Both the position numbers and the translations under genes were made by a program. Below, one piece after another: positions 11,537-22,200 of a stretch of 64,000 bases of DNA. Source of the stretch: Takakia lepidozioides (taxonomy: Eukaryota; Streptophyta; Takakiopsida; Takakiales; Takakiaceae). A model generated the notes under the pieces. It saw nothing but the letters and a program-made list of their open reading frames with translations. It was not told the origin of the DNA and made no database searches. The stretch spans positions 33,248,042 through 33,312,041 of the forward strand of contig CM060734.1 in the NCBI GenBank assembly GCA_030704615.1, read 5' to 3'. Positions within the stretch are counted from its first letter, which is position 1. Every line of letters starts with the position of its first letter.

Positions 11537-12680
11537 GGTGCGCTCTTTGAGCCCGGCCTTTGGGCTTCCCATTTTCTACGCGTAAGTGCTGCACGAGTGA
11601 AAGCTTAACAGTTGAGAGAGGAGACTGTGAAAGAGAAGAGTTTTGGAGCTCATTTTGCAGCGACTGGACACTGGAGCGTGGAGAGAAAGAGCAGACTTGG
11701 CCGAGTGCAGAGAGAGGAGAGGGTGAAAGGTGAGAGAGTGAAATAGGCGAAATTTGAAGAGCGGGGAGGAGAGACCGGACAGTGGCAAGTGGAGAGTGAC
11801 GAGTGTAGAGGCAAGAGCACAGTGCAATTACCGGCAGGCGGAGGTGCGGAAGAGAGTATCAAACGAAGGACTGTGGTTGCAGGGGCACCAAAATGGCCGG
11901 CATAAGCAGGTACAACATTACAAACTCCTTTTTTTCGTCTTCTGTTTCACGTTTTGTGTTGGCCTGTTCTGAATTCATGTGTTGGCTTGTTCTCAGTTTT
12001 GTGTTGGCCCGCTCTCGATTCATGTGGCCTGTTCAAGATTCATTTCGTTTCTATCCTGCTTCATTCTCTGCTGCACTGCACTGTCTTCAGTGCTTCAGTC
12101 CGTGCTTTAGTGCACATTAGGTTTCTGTTTCATTGTTTACTTCGTTGTTTACTTCAATGCTGTTTCATTCTCTGTCAATTCATTTCACTCCTGCTCCATT
12201 CTGTGCTTCAGTGCATTCTTGCGTCATTGCTTCACTGTTGTTTTTCAATTCACCGATGGTTTGTAGGGTGATTTTGTGTGGTGGTTTTGTGTGCAATTGG
12301 GTTTGTGTGTGCTTGTTCTGGTCGATTAGGGCAATGGTTTAGGGTGGCGGGAGATTACCGTGCTGGTTGTATTGCTTGTTTTGTTCATTGTGGTGGTTTA
12401 TTGAGGACAGTGGTTTCGGAAATGCCCGGATGTTTATTTCTCAACCGTTTCTTGATCCCCAAATCCAGCGTTAGTTGATGCATTTCTTCCCATTCAAATT
12501 CGATTCTGAATGGAAATTTTCATTTCTTATCCAATTATGTCGAATTCGGCAATTCTGAAAAACCACGATAGCCTAGTCTACTTGTATTCTACAGTAGACA
12601 TATGCTAACTGTAGGCTTCGTGCAGGCCATAGTAGAGTATTCGTAGACCCATATCATGCACATGAGCAACCAGAAACTGG

Positions 12681-12704
12681 AACCTCCACTGCCCAGTGGA
12701 GGTT
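12681..12704. repeat. 24-bp palindrome, copy 2 of 5
   Basis: Same perfect 10-bp arms as copy 1, centre GCCC (the reverse complement of the centre in copies 1 and 5). It lies in the putative first intron of the Ser/Pro-rich gene. Flanks do not resemble those of the other copies beyond a base or two. Confidence 0.95.
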
Positions 12705-12882
12705 CGCGTGAATTCTGTATGCGGAAGCTGAAAGACATTTTTTTAAAGTAAGGATGAAATAGGATAATTACGGGAAAATTGAAATCAGTTTGAGACGATG
12801 TGGGAACGAGTGATGGAATCATATGTGTAACATTGTAAGTGTGACACATACTTTCCAACGAGACTGGGATACGATAATTGGG

Positions 12883-12906
12883 AACCTCCACTACCCAGTG
12901 GAGGTT
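12883..12906. repeat. 24-bp palindrome, copy 3 of 5
   Basis: Same perfect 10-bp arms, centre ACCC. It lies in the same putative intron, about 200 bases after copy 2 and about 50 bases before the 3' splice site. Confidence 0.95.
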
Positions 12907-13735
12907 CGATATTTCTTTGGGTCAGCCAATTACACACTCTGATTAGTTTTTATGTCAGAATGAGAAAGAGGAACGAGGGTGGGGAACCGGTGACTGACAA
13001 TGAGTACAAGACAGCCAGATTAAATTGGAGCAAGAGACAGTGTTCGGTAGACGTGATGGAAGCGGACCGTCCAGATCAAAAACATGGTGTTTTCGGAACC
13101 AGATGAAAAATCCAGTTGGGGGTCTACCGAGCCGAACAAAATGTCTGTCAATGACGAAAATGTGACTGTAGAATCCCCGCGGAACGCATCCGAATCTCCG
13201 AACAATACACCTGAAGTCATCTGTAAGGATACCCTAGCGGAAATAAGAGAAAGCGTTCATGTAAACAATGATATCAACGGACATCTCCGGGTTACTCGCC
13301 AGCATCTCCTGAATCCACATCAGGATCTGAGGGATATTATCCTCCAAACTTCCTCCTGGACACTGAAACGAGCGGGGGAGTCCTGGAACTACTGGACGTC
13401 TCCAGATCTCCAGGATACTCCCCTGCGTCTCCTGATAGTATCACCGGATCCCCAAAATATACCCCTCCAGACTATTCGCCTGATACACTCAGAGAGATAA
13501 GAAGGAGCATTCTGTAGTTCTTGGGTACATAATCTAGAATTGTTTGAATATAGTGCGAGAAGTTCCTTAGTATATTTTGGATGAATTAGGTTCGAAGATT
13601 TCTATTGTAGATTAGTCTTGTTTCACGATGATGTATTCAATGGCTCCCGAGCCTCATTTTCATTAAAGTTTTTTTCTTCAACATCTGTAAAATATGGAGG
13701 ATTTCCCATTTCATGTAGAAAGACTCGTACATACG

Positions 13736-13759
13736 AACCTCCACTGTCCAGTGGAGGTT
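13736..13759. repeat. 24-bp palindrome, copy 4 of 5
   Basis: Same perfect 10-bp arms, centre GTCC. It lies in non-coding sequence between the Ser/Pro-rich frame (stop at 13518) and the acceptor before the exon at 13952. Confidence 0.95.
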
Positions 13760-13951
13760 CTCATTTCTGGAATGATGGATGTTAGTAAGAGAGATCCTGT
13801 TATTTGATTATCTAATAAATTTGTGTTTGGTTGTAACATAAGACATCCTACACCACCAGATTGCGTCCCGAGATTGATTGGAGATATTTGTGGCGCATTC
13901 GTATGTCAGAAGTCCTCACATTTCAAAATTGAACATACCATTATTTTTTAG

Positions 13952-15608
13952 CTTAACCCAGAGGTGACAGATTGGGGCATCGTACCTGTCGGTACACCTC
14001 CAGATCACAAACTGTCTTTTCATTACAGAAGTCTTGGAGTAATAACAGACTTAAAATACACAGAGGCTCTCGATATAGAGCTTGAATCTAAAGAGGAAAA
14101 CCCGATGTTGGTTTTGTTCCTGCATGAGGATGCGAGAACCCCCATGACGTTTGGTTTCAAAGTGGAGGTGGGTCGTCTGAACAAGTCGTTGATGAGTGAA
14201 TGCGTTGCACTAGGTTTTAGATTTCCAGACGAGGGCTCTGTATTTACAGACGTAGGTTTGTCGAGGGCCTGGAGTATTTTTCTGGACTTCTGCACGCAAT
14301 GGGACGACATTCGTAAGAAGCGAGCACTACAGGAAGCATCAAAGCCGAAGAAGGGAAAACGCAAGTCGTCGACAGCCGACAATGATGACAATGAGGCCGG
14401 GACTTCCGCAAGAAAGAAGAAATAGAAGGAGGATCAGGATCCAGCATTGATGTCAGATAATAAGAGACCTAAAGCTGGGGAGATTTTTGACAAGGAAAAA
14501 TGCGAGAAGATGGAGGAGAGGCTCACGAAAGAATACAATGATGTATTTCCATTCGGATTCGAGAGTACCTTCCTTGTGAAGGTTTCTATGATGGAACTAG
14601 CTCCAAGGAGCATGGTTTACAGGCCGTTAAATATCAAGCATACGGACGAAGTGAAATCGCGACTCTTCCAACTTCATTTGTTCGACTCCAAACATCCGGT
14701 GTATCTTGCGCCAATCAACCCTTCCAATCCCGAGAAGAATGCTTCATCGTGACCGAAGCAATGGAAGGAGATGGATGTATCAAGGTTCTTCGTAATTGGT
14801 GGACAACACACCATCGTGGCAGCAAAGGTAATGGACTTCATTTCCTCCCAGACCTCTCTTTCAATGAACCTCCACTGGGCAGTGGAGGTTGGTGTTGAAC
14901 TACAAAATTGGATATGTCCCCACACTTTCAACTCTCTCACCATTTTACATTAACTGTAGCAGGAACTTCTCGAGGATCTTTCCGACAGCGAATTGAAGGA
15001 GTACTACCGGGAGTGGCCTGCGAAGATTGTATGGTCTACCGATGAACAAAGGCTCCTGCAGTTGTCAAAGCTCCTCAACGATCCCAATAAGGCGCAAAAG
15101 TTTGATACAACAATGCCGGAGAAAGTTGCGCATGCGCGAATGTTATTCAACCTGAGGGGGAAGCCAAGGAAAATACAACGATCACACCACAAAGTCCGAG
15201 ACGAAACAATGGAAGGTATGCATTTATGGAATCAAAATCTACTATTCACATTCATTTTATGCTAAAGAATACTTCTGTTGTCGGAGTGACAACTAATTTA
15301 TCCTTGAATGAATGTGCAGGAGTTCATGTTTGCCTGTCATTTGATACTGGAAATGGGTAGCATTAAGGAGGCAATGGTCCTGGTACTTTGCGACGACGAC
15401 GTTTGGAAGATCTGGGAAGATGTTTTCAAAAACTGGGAGCAGGGAAAGCTACTCGACCCGCTTAGGATACAGTACAAGGGTGAACAACAACAACAGCTCA
15501 CGAAATCTGTTATCGCAAAGCTGCAAGGGTTGAACAGATGGCAGCTGATTAAAGTTGCGCAGAAAATCCTGGACCTGAAATTGACCATTCGAGATTACAA
15601 AGAGCACC
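13952..15608 (+). pseudogene. broken gene with a ParB/sulfiredoxin-like segment, cut by a LINE
   Basis: After an acceptor (TTTTTTAG) an exon at 13952-14827 reads in one frame but holds two stops, TAG at 14423-14425 and TGA at 14750-14752. The second fits a CGA-to-TGA decay. Its product has a first domain (TDWGIVPVGTPPDHKL), a Lys-rich linker, then VYRPLNIKHTDEVKSRL, HPVYLAP and RFFVIGGQHTIVAAK. Together these resemble the ParB/sulfiredoxin fold with its GxxH-type nucleotide-binding motif (GGQH); I infer this by eye. A 135-base intron holds palindrome copy 5. Exons follow at 14963-15215 (ELLEDLSDSELKEYYREWPA) and 15320-15608 (LVLCDDDVWKIWEDVFKNW). The frame joins badly at the last junction. 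The gene stops where LINE sequence begins at about 15609. Confidence 0.5.
14867..14890. repeat. 24-bp palindrome, copy 5 of 5
   Basis: Same perfect 10-bp arms, centre GGGC as in copy 1. It lies near the middle of the 135-base intron at 14828-14962 of the ParB-like gene. Confidence 0.95.
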
Positions 15609-18095
15609 AGGCTTGGATGGGCTGCCCATTGAGTTCTTCAAAGTCATGTGGGGCACCACTGGAGAAGAATTCTTGCACATGGCCAATGATATCTTAGAAA
15701 AGAAGATTACGCCCTCCCAGATTTCAGAGGGGCTCATCACCTTGATATTCAAGAAGGGGGAAAGGAATAGCATGGTCAATTACAGACCGATTACTCTGCT
15801 CAACTCGACATACAAAACAATTGCAAATGCACTGGCTTTGCGATTGCAGCCACTGCTACCAAATATTATCAAGAAAGAGCAGACGGGGTTTCTGAAGGAC
15901 CGCATGATCTTAGATAATATTCTACTGGCTCATGAGGCCCTACACAGGGCAACCATCAACAATCAGCCGCTAGCCTTTCTCATGCTCGATTTTGAGAAGG
16001 CTTTTGACTCTATAGATTGGACATTCCTGTTTCAAGCATTGGAGAAATGTGGCATTGGGGGGCCTTTCCTATCCTGGGTTAAGATTCTACTGCAATCTGC
16101 CTCCAGCAAAGTGCTTGTCAATGGAGTCATATCCCAGTCATTCCCAATTTCCAGATCTGTCCGCCAGGGATGCCCGCTGGCCCCTTTTCTCTTTCTTATT
16201 GCGGCGGACTCCCTGGGACATCTACTGCACAGCAATCAGCCCCAGTTAGGAGAGCGCTTGTGTCGTGGGAGCAATTGTGCCAAAAAAAAAAACATGGAGG
16301 CCTCGGCATCATTGATCCAGGAAAACAGATCCAAGCACTCTTGGCTAAATGGATACCAAGGGCTATTAAGCACAGGCACAGCCCATGGAGTAAGCTTGTC
16401 CAACCGTACCTAATGGGCTCAAACCTATGGGCACTCTCCCTCAGATGGGTTGTTCAAGGCAAAAATGCAGGAGTGGCTTTGGGCTCTCGTCCATGGCAAT
16501 CAATCTGGAAATCTTGGCATTCTATAAGAGGTAATCTCACCCAAACAATGCCAAAAAAATTTCAGGAATGCATCAGGCAGCCCCTGTTTGCTAACTACAA
16601 TATGGACTCCGAAATCTTACTCTCGCAAACAGCCAGGGGGCCGCCTGGGAGCACGAAGGGTTCACTTACATAGGGGCTTTGAGAGAGAATGGTGACTTCC
16701 TGCCTGAGGCACAGGTCTCCGACATCATGGGAGGGAGAAGAGCCAGGGCTTGGACAACCATCCTTTCCAATATTCCGCAATACATGTTGCCCATACTTAG
16801 CACAGCCAATGACACATGGTCACTGCCCCTTTGGATGGCTTCTTCACAGGGAAGGAAACATGTCTTGCTGGTCCTTTCCACTGCTGGAACAATGGCATCA
16901 GGTCTGGGTTTTGTTGCAGATATAGAAGGAAACCTGGCATTTGCAGGCCCAATGGACATACCCAAAACCGCCCTCTTCCATATCAACGTGCTAGATGATG
17001 GAGAAAATGTGAACCCTTTGCCAAATGCAGGCCAAGAATACCAATGGGCTATCCACAAATCGTTATATTGGTTCCTCGCTTGCCCCATTTCTGATCTGCA
17101 ATTCGACCTGGGAGAGTGGAGATGGATGGATTCCAAAAAATCGCCATTCTTTGCATACACCGTGAAACTGGGATATTCTCTACTGAAGCCAGCTAGCTCC
17201 TTCATTACTAGATGGTGTGCGAAATGGGGTCAAGGCTTCCCACAAACTGCTTGGGATAAAATTTGGAGAGATGTCTGGGGCAAAGAGAGGGCGGCAAAGA
17301 TATCTTGTTTCTTGTGGAAGCTGGTCCATAGGGTTCTGCCAGTTATGGCAGCAACCCATGTTGATTCGTCGACCTGCCCCTTATGTCAAACAAATCCAGA
17401 ATCCATAGAGCACTGTTTGCTGTGGTGCAATTTGCCAAACAGGGTCTGGTCTACAGTACTGGCCTTCTACTCTAATTGGAACATCTTCCCCTCTCCCACC
17501 TCCCCTTCATCGTTGCTGCTTAATGTTATGACTGCAAGTTCGCATTGCTCTTGTTCAGTGTGGGCCTCCCTAAGAGCACACACGCTTTGGAATCTATGGA
17601 AAGCCAGGTGCTCGTGGGTGTATGAAGGGAGGGCCCCTAGGGGCAGATCTGTTTTATTTCATATATTCCATGATCTGCTAAGTGAGGGCAGGAAAGCATG
17701 GGACAAATTGTGTGCAGCTATTCCCGGAACTTCTGAGCAACGAGGAAGGAAACTACTCCAAGATTTCGAACAGTCCTGGGGCAAAGACAACCTGCTCTGC
17801 ACCTGTCTTCCCGACCTTCGTGTTCAATGGCAAGACAACATCCCCCCTCAATGGCAAGTCCCCTGGTGAGGGAGAAGAGGGGGACTTCAACTGGCGTCAC
17901 AAAAGAGCAAGAGACACAAAGCTGAGAACACAGCTCAAGTTCTGAGACTGACTACCTGGATGTTTGGAGTCCTGATCTTAGTTCTTTTAGCTTCTGTTGA
18001 GATGACCATCAACTTGGTTCCACTGCTTGTCTAACCCCAGGTTCAAGCTGCTGAAAGCCAGTCTTGCGCACATATTCACACCTCCTCCACCCAAG
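15609..18095 (+). mobile_element. LINE (L1-type) retrotransposon, 5'-truncated and internally deleted
   Basis: The element starts inside the reverse transcriptase domain and reads LDGLPIEFFKVMWG, FKKGERNSMVNYRPITLLN, QTGFLKDRMILDNILLAHE, MLDFEKAFDSIDWTFL and VRQGCPLAPFLFLIAADSLG (15613-16236). It then jumps to LVSWEQLCQKKKHGGLGIID in another frame (about 16250). The RT catalytic (F/Y)xDD block and thumb are missing. The C-terminal part (16679-17869) ends in a zf-RVT domain: KISCFLWKLVHRVLP, then CPLC and HCLLWC with zinc ligands. The 3' UTR runs towards 18.06 kb; the exact end and the target duplication are not resolved. It lies in the exon of the ParB-like gene, which it disrupts. Confidence 0.88.
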
Positions 18096-18125
18096 AATCT
18101 TTATCTTTATCTTTATCCACCCAAG
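18087..18125. repeat. (ATAAAG)n tract flanked by a 9-bp direct repeat
   Basis: CCACCCAAG occurs at 18087-18095 and 18117-18125, on either side of a 21-base TTTATC-type tract. On the minus strand this reads ATAAAGATAAAGATAAAG followed by ATT, like a retrotransposon tail inserted with a target duplication. A nearly identical tract is at about 61737 on the plus strand. Confidence 0.6.
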
Positions 18126-18180
18126 TAAACCTCGTTTCTTACCATATAGTAACCCGCCCTTTTGTCTAAGCCTCCCTGTC

Positions 18181-18264
18181 TCTCCACATCAAGAGGGCCC
18201 TCTTCATCACCTCCTCTCTCTCCACATCAAGAGGGCCCTCTTCATCACCTCCTCTCTCTCCACA
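18181..18264. repeat. 38-bp tandem duplication
   Basis: A unit starting TCTCCACATCAAGAGGGCCC is present at 18181 and 18219 and begins a third time at 18257. Each full unit contains the 14-bp perfect palindrome AAGAGGGCCCTCTT. Confidence 0.9.
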
Positions 18265-18657
18265 TTTCTTAGCTTTCTCATAGTTGCACCGTTTCATTAG
18301 CTAGTTTGCTACGGTTTGGGGGAAGTTTCCTCGCAGTAAGCCTTCACGGCCTTTGCAGTGGTTATTTTTTCCACTAAAATGTGACCTTCTTATTTTATTA
18401 ATTAGATTAAGAGGGCCGTGACTGTCCCTTTCTCTGAAAACAAAACCAAAAAAATAAAAAATTGAAATTCCATTAGGTTAAGAAAAACGTGACAGGTGCA
18501 TGCTGAAAGTGAGCATTATTAGGACGCTTTTCCATAGGTAAGTAGGAGTTAACAAAAGGTAAATAAAACATATTTTCACCTCACTCGTGTGCGTGACCCC
18601 CTCGATCCTGTCGTGTGTCTTTGTGAGGCCGCTAAGATTGCGTCGCTCATGTGAGTG

Positions 18658-19260
18658 ATGAAGTGGAAGAAGGATGGACAAGTGATACTTCAGAATTTGA
18701 AGCACAATACCGGAAGATATGGATCGGAGGAAGAGAATATGGGGGATATCGTGACAGACGGGACGAGCCACCGGAAAAGGAGGTTGAGTGTGGATTTTGG
18801 CGTGGAGGCAGCAGCTAAGAAGAGGCAAAAAGATGCAAGGAGATTCAGTGAATCCGCTCAGATAAAGGAGATAAAGGAGGAGAGTGCGCAATTCTTTGAG
18901 CATGCTAAAGTTGATTTTAGTGTAACAGAGGTCCTACGCGATCGAAAGAGGAAGTGGGAGGGGGGGGATTTCGGGGAAGAGGATGAGAATTTGGGAGAGG
19001 AGGGTGGTGTAGGAGGCGCAGCGAACGCAGATAATTTAAGAAGATTATGTTCTGATTTATCTGGAATTGTCGAAGGAGGGAATGATGAGCTTGGAGCGCA
19101 AGATGTAGAAGGCGGCAAGCAGGAAGTACAGAAAGACAGGAGTAATCAGGTTAGAGATAGAACCAGGAAGAGGGGCAAAAGAAACGTGAAGACGAATGAC
19201 ACCGTAGTTTTGAGCGATATCAATGGATCTTGGGCAAACTCTCTCTCAGGTTCTCACTTG
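18658..19260 (+). CDS. unknown charged, probably nuclear protein (first exon)
   Basis: A 201-codon open stretch starts at ATG 18658 (MKWKKDGQVILQNLKHNTG) and ends at a good donor, TTG|GTAAGC, at 19261. The product is rich in Lys/Arg and Glu, with likely nuclear-localisation clusters (HRKRRLS, AAKKRQK, RDRTRKRGKRN) and an acidic glycine-rich middle. No domain was recognised. Later exons could not be fixed; open pieces at about 19341-19480 (VEDWNTMLTWTRHSSYRV), 20130-20382 and 20815-20945 (EEVKDIWDRMGQDEHGSWES) are candidates. It is independent of the LINE to its left. Function unknown. Confidence 0.4.
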
Positions 19261-22200
19261 GTAAGCCGTGGGCTTCTTTGTTGCTGGTTGTCTTTCATAT
19301 TGTGTTGTAACCTTCGCATCTTCAGTTGTATATATTCAGTTTTCTTGTGGGGCCGGGAAGGTGGAGGACTGGAATACAATGCTGACTTGGACGAGGCATA
19401 GCTCCTACAGAGTACTAACCCTTCTCAAGCGCAGGTTTAAGAGAAGTTTAGCGAGGCCACAGAAAGCAGGTGCGTCCTAGCCTGTGGAGAGAGCACCAAC
19501 TCGCAGCTCTCTATAATTTGCAAAAGGATCTGACAAATGAGACCTAGATTTATTTTTTTGGGGGGGGGCGGGGGACAACTGATCCCCGGGCAATCCATAG
19601 AGCAAGGTTTGGTAAGGAAGGGGAGCTGGAGGGTGGTTCTGTAAGGTCACGTGCAGGACTTTATGGTGAGTTTGAAGCAACTCGCCATGGAGCGTCTTCT
19701 TCGTAGCACAGGAGAAAATGCCCTTGCTGGCCTCCTCACTCCCACAGCTCTACGCACTATCAGTGAGTGTAGTCAACTCCTCCAATGTACATTGAAAGCA
19801 GTTCTTTTCTTTGTCGACTTTTCCAGAGTTAAATGACTTTTCTTTATGTGTTGTGGGATGGACCAGGTGTGATATTGCAAGAGTTTGTCAGGGACCGAAT
19901 GCAGACATCCTGTCCTTCCTTGCAGGTAGATGAACCTCCCGGTGAAGTCCCCTCCCAAAAGTGAGGTGAATGGGCATTCGATTGGGCAATGCTTATACCC
20001 AAGGAAAATCCGACTGAAGAGGATGGTGCGTTGGGTCTCAATTCCAAAGAACATACTTCGAGAGTGTTAAGTCTTCTATTTCACAGAGCTAGTATGGAAA
20101 ACTGGAGCTCAACTTGTTTGCTCACACAGTTGCAACAAAGATGTTCCTGGGCAAACACAGCAGAATATAGGGAGGCAGTCATTGAGAGAAAGCACGAGGG
20201 AGGGTCAGCAACTGCAAGACCTTAAGGGGGCCATGGGAGATGATGTGCAGGGGAGTGAGTTGCCATTGAGTCCTATGTCTGCAAGTCAAATATTTTTACT
20301 GGAGAAGGACACAACTAAAGCACAGCCAAAAAAGTGTACTAGGAAGGGGAAGGAAAGGACGGTGGACCATTCTGCCATGTGACAACTACAGTACTTGAAT
20401 TTCATAGCAAGGTTGCTCTTACCCAGTGCAAGGCTGCCCGATCTGAAAGCAAAGGCAACATCATCTTTAAGCCAACAGAGAGTAAAAAATGTTGCTGAGG
20501 TAGACTGGAAAACACCTTAGTAATCTGCTCAAGATCTTACAAATAGATAATGGAAGCTCAGAGGTATGGTGTCCGTGCCCTGATCTGTTAACCTATTTGG
20601 GGACTAAGTGGAGCTCGGTCTGTTGCAAGCTGTGATCAATTGAAGTGTTTGGATGTTGGATTTTCCATGCAATGCGGTATTTTGATGTGAGCATGACCAT
20701 CGTCACCCCTGGACCGCTCCATCTGTCTGTCTCTATCACCCCAGAATCAGCTCGCTTCGGATAGCCGATGTCAAATTCTTTTGCACCCACAAACTCAAGC
20801 CCAGTCACCAGGTTGTGAGGTCTAGACGTTCTTGTGTTGATGTTTCCGAATTCAGCATCGATGAGGAAGTCAAGGACATATGGGACAGGATGGGGCAGGA
20901 TGAGCATGGGAGCTGGGAGAGCAATGCTGCCAGTTTGAGGAAGGTGATGTGTACCTTGCTGGCGACTGCCTCTAATGTGGAATTCTTTTGGGATCCCAAA
21001 GATGGCCATGGCAGAAACAAATGTGACGCCCTACTCACAGTCCGATCGGTTGCAGCTTGGCCTCCTGAAAGGGTGAGCACCCTCCAAATTATCTGCTCCT
21101 TCAAGCAAGCTGTTGTTTGGTCCCTCCCTTTGCAGCAGAAACACACACTAACATGTTCTTCACCTAAGTCTGACTCCACAATTTGGTAAGCAATCCGGGC
21201 AATTGCATGAAGTCTGTCTCTCTGCGAGTGATGCTGAAGTATGAGATGGAATGCGCACAGGCTTGGAAGAAACAAGTTAGGAGGCTTCCACACAGAAGAG
21301 GTCACAGTGTTGCTGGTGGCCATTATAGGAGGCCTTGGTAGTGTTCTCAGCTGAAAAGCTTCAGATGTACATGTGGATGCTCAAAAGCCAAAAGAAAGCC
21401 TTGAAGTTTACAGCCATACACATACAATGGGATGGGTCTCTCTTGAAGGGGTGGGTGCCAGGTGATTTTCTGGCTGGAAGGAAGTGGAAGGGTAGTCTTG
21501 GGGGCTGCTATACATGAGGGTGTTGTGTGAATTGACAGGCGGATCTGGCCATGCCCTTCCGACATCAACCCAAATTGGTCTCAACTTCCTCCAGTAATGC
21601 AGCTTATGCAGTTCCCTGGCACATTCCACCCTCGAGCTCGCTCACTGCCATCAAGGTGTGCTGTTTTCTTCCTGATTTTCTTGCGCGGTAGCAATTTGTG
21701 GTGAATATTTGGGTGGACTACTAGCACTGCAAACCTCCTCCAGCAGCAGCTATGAGCATAAGGATGGGTTTGTTTTGGGCTGGAAAGGCCCTGCTCTACT
21801 GTAGCTAACGAAGAACAGAGCTGTTTCTTTCTCATCTCTCACTGAGGTCTTCCATTATGAGGATCAGAAATGCTTGGCAGCTTGTCGGCATCACCACATC
21901 CATCAATGATGGGTGAACTATGATAAGCTGATGGCTGTACGTCCAGTGACAGGCAGCATGCAAGTCTTTGACCAAAGTCTAGACAAACAAAAACAACCAT
22001 TCACAAAAACTTCAACCCAACAAAAACTGCCCATGACAACCACTCAAAGCAAATCCAAAAAGCTTGTCGACACCCCAAACACCTCAGACATCGATGAGGC
22101 TTGCAATGCATCTCAAGTCATGTGCCACTGTCCAGACAACCCGTGGTGCCTGCAGAAACCTGTCTACCACACCCTGCCTCTGGTAGACTATTGACAATCA

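Larger units (their letters stand above)
11893..13518 (+). pseudogene. broken gene for a Ser/Pro-rich protein, palindromes in intron 1
   Basis: A short first exon (11893-11909, reading MAGIS) joins in phase across a 1,049-base intron to an exon starting at 12959 (MRKRNEGGEPVTDNEYKTAR). The coding signal then switches frame near 13084 (EPDEKSSWGSTEPNK) and again near 13280, where the last part reads SPGYSPASPES, YTPPDYSPDTLREIRRSIL and a stop at 13516-13518. The similar phrases KDTLAEIRESV and PDTLREIRRSI suggest an internal duplication. The SPxYSP pattern resembles, but is not, an RNA polymerase II CTD repeat. Two frame changes make a decayed gene more likely than an intact one. Intron 1 contains two of the five palindromes. 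No protein family was recognised. Confidence 0.45.

Noticed and set aside
13084-13518. Single intact 138-residue protein
   Set aside because: The coding pattern moves to another frame after about 13280, and upstream coding character is in yet another frame.
9941-14890. CRISPR-like array
   Set aside because: The repeats are palindromes with irregular spacing (about 180 to 2,700 bases) in a plant nuclear context, with no cas genes.
17893-17912. ACAAAAGAGCAAGAG as the LINE's 3' target duplication (compare ACAAAGAGCACCAG at the 5' junction)
   Set aside because: It has mismatches and a length difference, and lies directly after the coding end with no tail before it.
20593-21323. Two overlapping minus-strand open frames as genes
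   Set aside because: No family motifs, no splice support, and a plus-strand frame over the same bases is equally plausible.
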